64,000 nt of DNA. Source: Pseudomonas pergaminensis. GTDB lineage: Bacteria > Pseudomonadota > Gammaproteobacteria > Pseudomonadales > Pseudomonadaceae. The stretch lies in NCBI RefSeq assembly GCF_024112395.2, contig NZ_CP078013.2, forward strand, positions 3,472,001 through 3,536,000. The letters are read 5' to 3'. The notes under the pieces are model-generated. The model searched no databases and was not told where the DNA came from. It saw only the letters and a program-made list of their open reading frames with translations. A program made the translations under genes and the position numbers. Below, piece by piece: positions 44,236-52,006 of the stretch. The number at the start of each line of letters is the position of its first letter. The first letter of the stretch is position 1.

Positions 44236-44486
44236 GCGGAGATTCCTTTTTCCGGAGTGTATGTTGTTCCCTGCGCCGCGATTCGCTTACAACAGGATCG
44301 GGCGTCGACTCATGCTCTGCGAACACGTAATGTTTGGCTACTGACGTTTGGTAATAACCCTTATTCCAATCTAATGGCCACACGCCATGATCTAGAGGGA
44401 TTGCCTGTCGAACCCCTGCTGTAGCCCGTCTATGCTGGAGCGAGACGCCCAAACCCCGCAATGATCCCCCCTATCGGAGACCCGAC
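44236..44486. other. 251-bp divergent intergenic region
   Basis: Between the GMC operon (minus) and the isochorismatase gene (plus). It should hold both promoters. A small dyad ATGGC-CACAC-GCCAT is present near 44383-44397. No strong promoter match was found. Confidence 0.4.
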
Positions 44487-45092
44487 ATGAATCCAAACGC
44501 CACCGCCCTTGTCCTGATCGAGTTCCAGAACGACTTCACCACACCAGGGGGCGTGTTCCATGACGCCGTCAAAGAGGTGATGCATCAGTCCGACATGCTG
44601 GCCAACACCGCGACCACGGTGCAACAGGCGCGCAAGTTGGGCGTCAAGATCATTCACCTGCCGATCCAGTTCGCCGATGGCTACCCCGAACTGACCACGC
44701 GTGACTATGGGATTCTCAAAGGCGTTGCCGACGGCAGCGCGTTTCGCGCAGGCAGTTGGGGGGCCGAGATCACCGATGCAATTACGCGTGAAACCGGTGA
44801 CATCGTCGTGGAAGGCAAGCGCGGGCTGGATGGGTTTGCGACCACGGGACTGGACCTGGTGCTGCGCAACAACGGGATCCACAACCTGGTGGTGGCAGGG
44901 TTTCTGACCAACTGCTGTGTCGAGGGCACCGTGCGCTCTGGCTACGAGAAGGGTTACAACGTCGTGACCTTGACCGACTGCACGGCGACATTCACCGAGG
45001 AGCAGCAAAAGGCTGCCGAGAACTTCACCTTGCCAATGTTTTCCCAGGCACTGCGGCATACCGAGTTCCTGGGCGCTTTGAGCGCCAAGTAG
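44487..45092 (+). CDS. Isochorismatase-family cysteine hydrolase
   Basis: A 201-aa alpha/beta hydrolase of the isochorismatase fold. The catalytic triad can be placed: Asp in LIEFQNDF, Lys in VVEGKRGLDGF, Cys in TNCCVEGT. The family includes nicotinamidase, N-carbamoylsarcosine amidohydrolase and biuret hydrolase; the substrate here is not evident. It stands alone with its own terminator. Confidence 0.87.
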   Translation: MNPNATALVLIEFQNDFTTPGGVFHDAVKEVMHQSDMLANTATTVQQARKLGVKIIHLPIQFADGYPELTTRDYGILKGVADGSAFRAGSWGAEITDAITRETGDIVVEGKRGLDGFATTGLDLVLRNNGIHNLVVAGFLTNCCVEGTVRSGYEKGYNVVTLTDCTATFTEEQQKAAENFTLPMFSQALRHTEFLGALSAK

Positions 45093-45097
45093 GCAAA

Positions 45098-45131
45098 AAA
45101 AGGGGCGACCGATCAATCAGTCGCCCCTTTT
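45098..45131. terminator. Terminator between convergent isochorismatase and HAD genes
   Basis: AAAAGGGGCGAC and GTCGCCCCTTTT with a 10-base loop; it can work in both directions. Confidence 0.88.
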
Positions 45132-45152
45132 GCTGGATGCCTGCTATTGCGC

Positions 45153-45746
45153 TCAACCGTTCAACGTCAGCCCCGGATAAGCCCGCACCGGCACCCTGTG
45201 GCGCTGCGGTTGCTGGCGTGCAAGCTGGGCCTGGACCTGTGCGACGGCATCCAGCACACGCTGTGCCCATTGCTCGTCTTGCGGGTCCACCACTACCACG
45301 CGAAAACCGTGATCGACGCCTTCAAGCTGCACACCCTCGGAGTCATCGACATGCAGGTCAATGTCGAAGGCCGGTGGGAATTTCGACGGCGTGCTGGTCA
45401 GCCCACGCTCGGCGAGGGCCTGGTTATGCCGCACGCTGTTGACCACGCCATCGACGTGGATGCCATACAACAGCAACCAGCGACGGATGTAGGACGGGGT
45501 GCGACCGGACGAGGTGTAGACCCAGACACTGCAGCCCTGGCGACGCAGCTCGCGGGTCAGGGAGCGGGTGCCGCTGCGCAGCGGCTCACCCAGCCAACGG
45601 TGCACACAGGCCGGCAAGCGGCTGTGTTCGGTCGCGCTGTGGTGCAGTTGGCAGGCCAACGTGTCATCGATATCGAATGAAATACGAATGCGCTGACGCT
45701 TGAACACACGCGTGATTGTGTCGAGCACTGAAAACCTTCCCATCAT
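45153..45746 (-). CDS. HAD-like hydrolase
   Basis: A 197-aa protein with HAD motif I FDIDDTLAC (D25 nucleophile, D27), a motif II SS in VWVYTSSGRT, and a later DIDLHVDDSEG with two Asp for Mg2+. This is the small HAD type with no large cap. Its ATG overlaps the stop of the Fic-like gene (ATGA), so it is translated with it, at the end of the pst operon. A phosphate-linked role is likely by position; the substrate is unknown. Confidence 0.8.
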   Translation of the reverse strand: MMGRFSVLDTITRVFKRQRIRISFDIDDTLACQLHHSATEHSRLPACVHRWLGEPLRSGTRSLTRELRRQGCSVWVYTSSGRTPSYIRRWLLLYGIHVDGVVNSVRHNQALAERGLTSTPSKFPPAFDIDLHVDDSEGVQLEGVDHGFRVVVVDPQDEQWAQRVLDAVAQVQAQLARQQPQRHRVPVRAYPGLTLNG

Positions 45747-46441
45747 TGGCCCCCCTGGTAGGCGGGCGCTGGTGCGTCGCGGAGGAAAAAACCCATGGGG
45801 TCAGGGGCCTTATCTTCCAGGAACGCCGCATATTTTTTCTTGATCTTGGGCAATTCGTACAACGCCATGACACCGTGCTTGGCCGAGTTGCGTATGACCG
45901 AGGACGGGTTGAAATAGCCCTCGGCGTTGTCCAGCGTCAACACGAAAGGCGCCAACCCCTCGCGCATCAGCAGGTAACTGACGATCAACGACCCACTGCG
46001 GTGGTTGCCCTCAATGAACAACTGCGGCTTGCTGAGGACCCGCACATAGACACCGGCGGCCCGCTTCCACACTGATTCGTTGTGGTGCTTGCAGTACCAG
46101 TTGTACAGGTCCTTGATGCCGCCCTCGACATTGTTGAAAAAATGCACTTCGGTGGCAGCCAGGTGCTGGGCATATTCCCGCCTGCGTACCGGGTCTGTGC
46201 CGCAGAGCACGGTGGCATTGATCTCCAGCATCAGGTTCAACTGCTGGAGGTCGAACAGGTCAACACCGCGCGCCACATAGTCGTCAATCAGGGCATAGCC
46301 TTCAAGTACATTCTGCAGCACTTCGTCTGTCAGTGGGTCGCGTGGCTCGGTGAAGTCCCGGCTGAGCTGGGCAAAACGGCCCTGTACCTCACGCAGTGCG
46401 CGTTCGATCGCGAGCAAATCAAGACGACGTGTTGCAGTCAT
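45743..46441 (-). CDS. Fic-like protein with degenerate active site
   Basis: A 232-aa all-helical protein. Residues 142-150 read FIEGNHRSG, resembling the Fic motif HPFxDGNGRxxR, but the catalytic His is Gln (PQLF), the second Gly is His and the distal Arg is absent. The surrounding helices (residues 90-140, 150-200) are placed as in Fic folds. AMPylation activity is doubtful. It follows pstB by 29 bp, where phoU would be expected, and overlaps the HAD gene. The Fic assignment is by motif only. Confidence 0.55.
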   Translation of the reverse strand: MTATRRLDLLAIERALREVQGRFAQLSRDFTEPRDPLTDEVLQNVLEGYALIDDYVARGVDLFDLQQLNLMLEINATVLCGTDPVRRREYAQHLAATEVHFFNNVEGGIKDLYNWYCKHHNESVWKRAAGVYVRVLSKPQLFIEGNHRSGSLIVSYLLMREGLAPFVLTLDNAEGYFNPSSVIRNSAKHGVMALYELPKIKKKYAAFLEDKAPDPMGFFLRDAPAPAYQGGQ

Positions 46442-46470
46442 TGGCAATCCTGGAAACGGTGGAAGGCGGA

Positions 46471-47283
46471 TCAGCTGAATTTGCCGCTGATGTAGTCCCC
46501 GGTCATTTGTTCGCGCGGGTTCTCGAAGATCTGGGTGGTCGCGCCCATTTCCACCAGGTAGCCGGTGCGAGTGCCCTGGGAGATGTCCACCGAGAAAAAC
46601 GCGGTGGTATCGGCCACACGAATCGCCTGCTGCATGTTGTGCGTCACCAGGGCGATGGTGTAGTCCTTTTTCAGCTCGACCATCAGTTCCTCGACCCGGC
46701 GCGTGGCAATCGGGTCCAGTGCCGAGCAAGGTTCGTCCAGCAACAGCACTTCCGGCTCGGTGGCGATGGCACGGGCAATGCACAGGCGTTGCTGCTGGCC
46801 GCCAGAGAGCGACAGGCCGCTGACCTTGAGCTTGTCCTTGACCTCATCCCACAGCGCCGCGCCTTGCAGGGCGTGCTTGACGCGATCGCCGAGGTCGCCC
46901 TTGTAGCGGTTCAAGCGCAGGCCAAAGGCCACATTGTCAAAGATACTCATCGAGAACGGGTTCGGCTGTTGGAACACCATGCCGATGTAACGGCGCACGA
47001 CCACAGGGTCAACGCCCTTGCCGTAGACGTCCTGGCCGAGGAAGTGCACATGGCCTTCGAAACGGAAGCCCTTCACCAGGTCGTTCATGCGGTTGAGGCT
47101 GCGCAGCACGGTGGATTTGCCGCAGCCGGAGGGGCCGATGAACCCGGTGATTTTGTTCTTTTCGATCGGCACATGGCTGTCACGCACCGCCATGAAGTTG
47201 CCGTAGAAAATCTTGTCCAGCTTGCAGTCCATGACCACAGGCGACTGGGTGATAAACGGAGCGGCTACTTGCGCAGATGACAT
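46471..47283 (-). CDS. pstB: Phosphate ABC transporter ATPase
   Basis: A 270-aa ATPase. Walker A is GPSGCGKST, the signature LSGGQQQRL, Walker [13 protein letters not shown], and the H-loop VTHNMQQA, the PstB pattern. ATG at 47283 is used; a TTG six bases upstream has better spacing to GGGAG and is possible. It is fourth in pstSCAB-fic-HAD. Confidence 0.94.
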   Translation of the reverse strand: MSSAQVAAPFITQSPVVMDCKLDKIFYGNFMAVRDSHVPIEKNKITGFIGPSGCGKSTVLRSLNRMNDLVKGFRFEGHVHFLGQDVYGKGVDPVVVRRYIGMVFQQPNPFSMSIFDNVAFGLRLNRYKGDLGDRVKHALQGAALWDEVKDKLKVSGLSLSGGQQQRLCIARAIATEPEVLLLDEPCSALDPIATRRVEELMVELKKDYTIALVTHNMQQAIRVADTTAFFSVDISQGTRTGYLVEMGATTQIFENPREQMTGDYISGKFS

Positions 47284-47308
47284 GTTCAAAATTCAGGTGC
47301 TCCCGTTC

Positions 47309-48202
47309 TTAGTACTTGGGCTTGCCGAAAATACGGCTCACGATATTCACAACCAGCACGATCATTACCAGCACCAACGAGGCCGCCCAGGCGAGCTCGA
47401 GCTGGTTGTCGAAAGGCATGCCGGAGAAGTTGTAAATCAACACGGCAAGCGACGCCGTCGGATTCATGACCGCCAGGCTGCCGTCGTGGTAGATCCAGTA
47501 GTTACTGAACAGCGCGGTGAACAACAGCGGCGCGGTTTCGCCGGCGGCGCGTGCCACGGCGAGCATGACGCCCGTCAGGATCGCGGGCATGCCGGTGGGC
47601 AAAACGATTTTCCAGATCACCTGCGAACGGGTGCAGCCCATGCCATAGGCCGCGTCCTTCATGATCTTGGGCACCATCTTCATCGACTCTTCAGCCGTCA
47701 GCACCACGATAGGCAACATCAGTACAGCCAGCGCCACGCCACCGGCGGGTGCCGAGTACGTGCCGGTGGTCATGACCACCAGGGCGTAGGCGAACACGCC
47801 GGCCAGGATCGAGGGCAAGCCGGTGAGCATCTTGGCGGCAAAGCGCGAGGCGTTCGCCAGCTTGCTGTCCGGGCCCAGTTCCGCGAGGAAAATCGCCGCC
47901 AGGATGCCGACCGGCACAGCGATGGCGGCGGCAATACCGACCATCACGAAGGTGCCGGCCATGGCGTTGCCGAAGCCACCGCCGGTCTCGAAGCCGGTGG
48001 GTGGCAGCTCGGTGAACACTTCCAGGCTCAGGCGCGCGCCGCCACGGGTGATCAGCATGTAGAGCACGGAAATCAGCGGCACACTGGCCAGCAGCGCGCC
48101 GAACCACACCAGGGTGGTCAGCACCAGGCTGCGCAGGGCACGCCCTTCAAACCGGCGCTGCAGGCTAGGCATGGCGGTGATTGGAGACGAGAGGTCAGTC
48201 AT
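47309..48202 (-). CDS. pstA: Phosphate ABC transporter permease
   Basis: A 297-aa membrane protein with six or so helices and the permease loop DAAYGMGCTRSQVIWKIVLPTGMPAILTGVML. It is the compact E. coli-like size, unlike the longer PstA of the canonical Pseudomonas pst operon. Its ATG shares one base with the pstC stop codon. Confidence 0.93.
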   Translation of the reverse strand: MTDLSSPITAMPSLQRRFEGRALRSLVLTTLVWFGALLASVPLISVLYMLITRGGARLSLEVFTELPPTGFETGGGFGNAMAGTFVMVGIAAAIAVPVGILAAIFLAELGPDSKLANASRFAAKMLTGLPSILAGVFAYALVVMTTGTYSAPAGGVALAVLMLPIVVLTAEESMKMVPKIMKDAAYGMGCTRSQVIWKIVLPTGMPAILTGVMLAVARAAGETAPLLFTALFSNYWIYHDGSLAVMNPTASLAVLIYNFSGMPFDNQLELAWAASLVLVMIVLVVNIVSRIFGKPKY

Positions 48203-49167
48203 TACTTGGTACCCCGCTGGGCGTAGACCATGATCATCGAACCGATGATGTTCACCAGCAGCGTGATGAACATCAGCACCAGTGCGGCGTACATCAACAC
48301 TTCGATCTCGTTCGGGCCGGCTTCGGGGAAGTTCAGCGCCAACAAGGCCGCCAGGGTGTTGGCCGGGGCGAACAGCGAGAGGGAAATGTTGTTGGCGTTA
48401 CCCACCAGCATGGCCAGGGCCATGGTTTCACCCAAGGCGCGGCCCAGGCCCAGCACCAGCGATCCGAAGATGCCGGTGGCGGCAGACGGCACCATGACCT
48501 TGAGAATCGCTTCCCAGTGAGTGGTGCCCATGCCGTAGGCGGCTTGCTTGGTTTTCATCGGGACACCCGTGAGGGCGTCCTGGGACACGGCAGCAATGGT
48601 CGGCAGAATCATGATGGCCAGCACCAGTGCAGCTGGTAACAGGCCCGGCCCGCTGAGGGACGTGCCGAAAAAAGGAATCCAGCCGAGTTCGCTGTTCAGC
48701 CACGCGGTGAGCGGGCGGATGGCCGGGATAACCACATAAATGCCCCAGAGGCCGTAGACCACGCTGGGGATGGCTGCGAGCAATTCGACGATGGTGCGAA
48801 ACACCGCCGCGAGTTTTGCTGGCAGGAAATCCTGGGTGAGGAAAATAGCCATGCTGACGCCAAAAAAGCCTGCGATCAGCAACGCAATCAGGGCGCTGTA
48901 CAGCGTGCCCCAAATCGCGGGCAGAATCCCGTACTTGCCTTGGTTAACGTCCCAGACACTGCCGAACAGCACGTCAAAGCCATGCTTTTCCATGCCGGGA
49001 AGTGCCTTGCGCCCTACTTCGAAGACCAGCGCGAAAACCAGCGCCAGCACCAGCACTACGCCTATGCGTGCAAGTGCACGGAAGGTGCGGTCAACCACAA
49101 AGTCCTTCGTGGACGGCGGCTGACACGCAGAATCCGGGTTAACCGGTACGACAAAAGGTGTGTTCAT
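48202..49167 (-). CDS. pstC: Phosphate ABC transporter permease
   Basis: A 321-aa inner-membrane protein with six predicted helices and the EAA-type loop QAAYGMGTTHWEAILKVMVPSAATGIFGSLVLGLGRALGET. Its length is like E. coli PstC, not the ~680-aa canonical Pseudomonas PstC as I remember it. It follows pstS by 75 bp. Confidence 0.93.
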   Translation of the reverse strand: MNTPFVVPVNPDSACQPPSTKDFVVDRTFRALARIGVVLVLALVFALVFEVGRKALPGMEKHGFDVLFGSVWDVNQGKYGILPAIWGTLYSALIALLIAGFFGVSMAIFLTQDFLPAKLAAVFRTIVELLAAIPSVVYGLWGIYVVIPAIRPLTAWLNSELGWIPFFGTSLSGPGLLPAALVLAIMILPTIAAVSQDALTGVPMKTKQAAYGMGTTHWEAILKVMVPSAATGIFGSLVLGLGRALGETMALAMLVGNANNISLSLFAPANTLAALLALNFPEAGPNEIEVLMYAALVLMFITLLVNIIGSMIMVYAQRGTK

Positions 49168-49241
49168 TGGCTAATTCCGGAACAAGGGGGGAACGCTTGC
49201 GGCATGGCTGACAGCCCATGCCGGAAGCGGCCTGGCGAGCC

Positions 49242-50270
49242 TTACTGGATGTTGGCGGAAGCTTTGCGAACCTGGTCGACAACCGATGGCGGCAGTGGGA
49301 TGTAGCCCATCGAATCAGCGATTTTCTGACCTTCGGTCAAGCTGTACTCGACCATTTCACGCATGGCTTTGGCTTTGGCTGGGTTGCCGTTGTCCTTGCG
49401 GAAGATCATCCAGGTGTAGGACGTGATCGGGTAGGACTTGGCGCCATCCGGGTCCGGCAGCCAGGCCACCAGGCTTTCCGGCATTTTCACCGCGGCCAGG
49501 GCTTCGGCGCCGCTTTCGGCGTTCGGTACCACGTACTTGCCGGCCTTGTTCTGCAGTTGGGCAAAGTCAACCTTGGCCAGTTTGGCGAAGCCGTATTCGA
49601 TGTAGCCGATCGCGCCTGGGGTCTGGCGCACAGTGGCGGTCACACCATCGTTCTTCGGCGATTTGATGAACTTGTCGCTGGCGGGCCAGTTGACGGTGTT
49701 ACCTTCGCCCAGGTCTTTCTGGAACTCAGGGTTGATCGCAGCCAAGTGCTTGGTGAACACAGCGGTGGTGCCGCTGGAGTCTGCACGTACGACGACGGTG
49801 ATCGGCATGTCTGGCAGTTTCAGGCCTGGGTTGGCGGCAGCGATCTTCGGATCGTTCCACTTGGTGATTTTGCCCAGGAAGATGTTGGAGTACACATCGC
49901 GAGGCAACTTGAGCTCTTTAGGATTGCCCGGCAGATTGAACGCCAACACGATTTCACCGGCAGTCATCGGCAGCAGTTGCGCGCCTTCGGCAACCTTGGC
50001 GATGTCTTCGTCTTTCATGGCCGAGTCGCTGGCGGCGAAGTCGACGGTTTTGTTCAGGAAGTCCTGTACACCCGCACCGCTACCTTTGGATTGGTAATCA
50101 ACGGTGACACCCTCGGTTTTCTTGCTGAAATCCTTGAACCAGGTGAGGTAGATCGGGGCTGGAAAACTCGCACCGGAACCGGTCAGGCGGATGCTTTCGG
50201 CAGCAAACACCGAGGTGGCACTGAGAGAAACCGCAACGGCGAGTGCAGCAGACTTCATCAGACGTTTCAT
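49242..50270 (-). CDS. pstS: Phosphate ABC transporter, periplasmic binding protein
   Basis: A 342-aa binding protein. The signal peptide MKRLMKSAALAVAVSLSATSVFA precedes AESIRLTGSGASFPAPIYLTWF, the PstS start, and the phosphate-binding loops are SKGSGAGVQDF, DFAASDSAM and RADSSGTT. It is of the E. coli/cyanobacterial type, not the DING-like type of the canonical Pseudomonas Pst. A candidate Pho box lies 50 bp upstream. It is first in pstSCAB-fic-HAD. Confidence 0.94.
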   Translation of the reverse strand: MKRLMKSAALAVAVSLSATSVFAAESIRLTGSGASFPAPIYLTWFKDFSKKTEGVTVDYQSKGSGAGVQDFLNKTVDFAASDSAMKDEDIAKVAEGAQLLPMTAGEIVLAFNLPGNPKELKLPRDVYSNIFLGKITKWNDPKIAAANPGLKLPDMPITVVVRADSSGTTAVFTKHLAAINPEFQKDLGEGNTVNWPASDKFIKSPKNDGVTATVRQTPGAIGYIEYGFAKLAKVDFAQLQNKAGKYVVPNAESGAEALAAVKMPESLVAWLPDPDGAKSYPITSYTWMIFRKDNGNPAKAKAMREMVEYSLTEGQKIADSMGYIPLPPSVVDQVRKASANIQ

Positions 50271-50319
50271 TCAGGAAAATCCTTGTGAATTACGGGCTCG
50301 GGAACTCTGCAACAATCTT

Positions 50320-50337
50320 GTTACGGTTTTATGAACG
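50320..50337 (-). promoter_or_regulatory. Candidate Pho box for pst
   Basis: On the minus strand, CGTTCAT-AAAA-CCGTAAC matches the CTGTCAT-N4-CTGTCAT layout imperfectly (5 of 7 and 4 of 7 bases) with exact spacing. It lies 50 bp upstream of pstS. Confidence 0.45.
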
Positions 50338-50391
50338 TGGAATGGCAAAACGCCTTGTTGTCCCCATCTCCCACCGCAATCGCGCGATTTG

Positions 50392-50409
50392 GTGTCATTG
50401 GTTAGTAAC
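50392..50409 (+). promoter_or_regulatory. Candidate Pho box for ppk2
   Basis: GTGTCAT-TGGT-TAGTAAC: the first half matches 6 of 7 bases of the Pho unit and the spacing is exact. A -10-like TAAGAC follows 10 bp after, the normal position for PhoB-dependent promoters. Confidence 0.55.
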
Positions 50410-50456
50410 AAAATGCGACTAAGACTTTGCCATCTCCCACCACGCGAGTTCCGCCC

Positions 50457-51374
50457 ATGTCCTCAATAGAAGACACCTTGATGCAGCGCATCCACCGTGA
50501 GTTGCTGGATCACAGTGACGAAGAGCTGGAACTGGAATTATCCGAAGACGGGCATGACCTGAACGCGCTGTTTGACGAGCACGTAGGAGAAAGCAGCGAG
50601 AAGGCCGCACGGCGGGTGTATTTCAGCGAACTGTTCCGCCTGCAGGGCGAATTGGTGAAGTTGCAAAGCTGGGTGGTCAAGACCGGCCACAAGGTGGTGA
50701 TCCTGTTCGAAGGGCGTGATGCCGCCGGCAAGGGCGGTGTGATCAAGCGCATTACCCAGCGCCTGAACCCCAGGGTCTGCCGCGTTGCCGCCCTGCCCGC
50801 GCCGAATGACCGCGAGCAGACCCAGTGGTATTTCCAGCGCTACGTCTCGCACCTGCCGGCCGCCGGTGAAATCGTGCTGTTCGACCGCAGTTGGTACAAC
50901 CGCGCCGGGGTCGAGCAGGTCATGGGGTTTTGCAACGAGGACCAGTACGAAGAGTTCTTCCGCACGGTGCCGGAGTTCGAACGGATGCTCGCCCGCTCCG
51001 GTATTCAACTGATCAAGTACTGGTTTTCGATTTCCGACCAGGAACAGCACCTGCGTTTTCTCAGCCGCATTCACGACCCGCTCAAGCAATGGAAACTCAG
51101 CCCCATGGACCTGGAGTCGCGTCGGCGCTGGGAAGCCTATACCAAGGCCAAGGAAATCATGCTCGAACGCACCCACATCGCCGAGGCGCCGTGGTGGGTG
51201 GTGCAAGCCGATGACAAGAAGAAGGCCCGCCTCAACTGCATCCACCATTTGCTCGGGCAGATGCCGTATGAAGAGGTCGAGCTGCCGGTGATCGAGTTGC
51301 CGCAGCGCGTCAGGCAGGAAGACTATTCGCGCAGCCCGACGCCGCCGGAACTCATTGTGCCGCAGCGCTACTGA
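50457..51374 (+). CDS. ppk2: Polyphosphate kinase 2
   Basis: A 305-aa one-domain PPK2, which uses polyphosphate to phosphorylate nucleotides (GDP/ADP). Walker A is EGRDAAGKGG, Walker B DRSWYNRAGVEQVMGF, and the lid contains RRRWEAYTKAKEIMLERT. The start MSSIEDTLMQRIHREL is preferred over ten extra codons upstream. It is divergent from pstS with candidate Pho boxes between, so phosphate uptake and polyphosphate use would be controlled together. Confidence 0.93.
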   Translation: MSSIEDTLMQRIHRELLDHSDEELELELSEDGHDLNALFDEHVGESSEKAARRVYFSELFRLQGELVKLQSWVVKTGHKVVILFEGRDAAGKGGVIKRITQRLNPRVCRVAALPAPNDREQTQWYFQRYVSHLPAAGEIVLFDRSWYNRAGVEQVMGFCNEDQYEEFFRTVPEFERMLARSGIQLIKYWFSISDQEQHLRFLSRIHDPLKQWKLSPMDLESRRRWEAYTKAKEIMLERTHIAEAPWWVVQADDKKKARLNCIHHLLGQMPYEEVELPVIELPQRVRQEDYSRSPTPPELIVPQRY

Positions 51375-51387
51375 TCACCCACACGGG

Positions 51388-51439
51388 CAGGCAGGCGGCA
51401 TCTCGCATACGGTTGTTCGCCCGCCTGCCTGTTTTTTTT
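51388..51439 (+). terminator. Terminator of ppk2
   Basis: CAGGCAGGCGG and CCGCCTGCCTG form a perfect 11-bp stem with a 22-base loop, followed by eight T. Confidence 0.9.
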
Positions 51440-51540
51440 CAGACCCGTCTTAAATCATCCCGTGCCTGACAGCGATACGCTGGCCCCTTCCCTACCCCTC
51501 TGTGGAATGCGCCCGGCGCACAGCTGACAGGTACCCCGCC

Positions 51541-51990
51541 ATGATCGACAAACACCTGCGGATCCTCATCGTGGATTCCCTTCATGCCCATGTCATGCAG
51601 ATCGAAAAAATGCTCAACCGCATGGGCTATCACTGTATCGCCACCGCCAGCAGCGACCGGGAAGGCCGGCAATTGAGCCGTGCCGGGCTGAGGCGTTTCG
51701 ATGTGCTGTTGGCCGCCGATCACATGGTGCGCAAGCCCGACGTGGGCGGGTCGGCGTTTGACGCCTACGCCATCGCGAACGTGTTTATCTATGGCCGGCC
51801 TGCCGACAGCGAACGGGTGAACCTGGCCAGCCACGGTGAGCGTTACTGGCGCTGCGGCTTGCCGGAATACCTCGTGCTGGAGTGGTTCATGGCCCGCTCC
51901 AGGCGCAGCCTGCCGCAGGCTTGCGACAACCCTTCGCAAGTCCCTTGCACGGAGTCACCCGGTTACTTTGCACTGCCAGGCGCAAGGTGA
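51541..51990 (+). CDS. Degenerate response-regulator receiver-like protein
   Basis: A 149-aa protein. MIDKHLRILIVDSLHAHVMQIEKMLNRMGYHCIATASSDREG follows the receiver-domain pattern (beta-1, helix, beta-2), but the acidic pair is D-S, the phospho-Asp segment reads FDVLLAADHMV with its Asp shifted by one, and no Lys/Thr pair is obvious. Residues 100-149 have no helix-turn-helix. It is probably a pseudo-receiver. No histidine kinase is nearby; the next gene is convergent treS. Confidence 0.65.
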   Translation: MIDKHLRILIVDSLHAHVMQIEKMLNRMGYHCIATASSDREGRQLSRAGLRRFDVLLAADHMVRKPDVGGSAFDAYAIANVFIYGRPADSERVNLASHGERYWRCGLPEYLVLEWFMARSRRSLPQACDNPSQVPCTESPGYFALPGAR

Positions 51991-52006
51991 CCGAGTTCCG
52001 GCGGGG

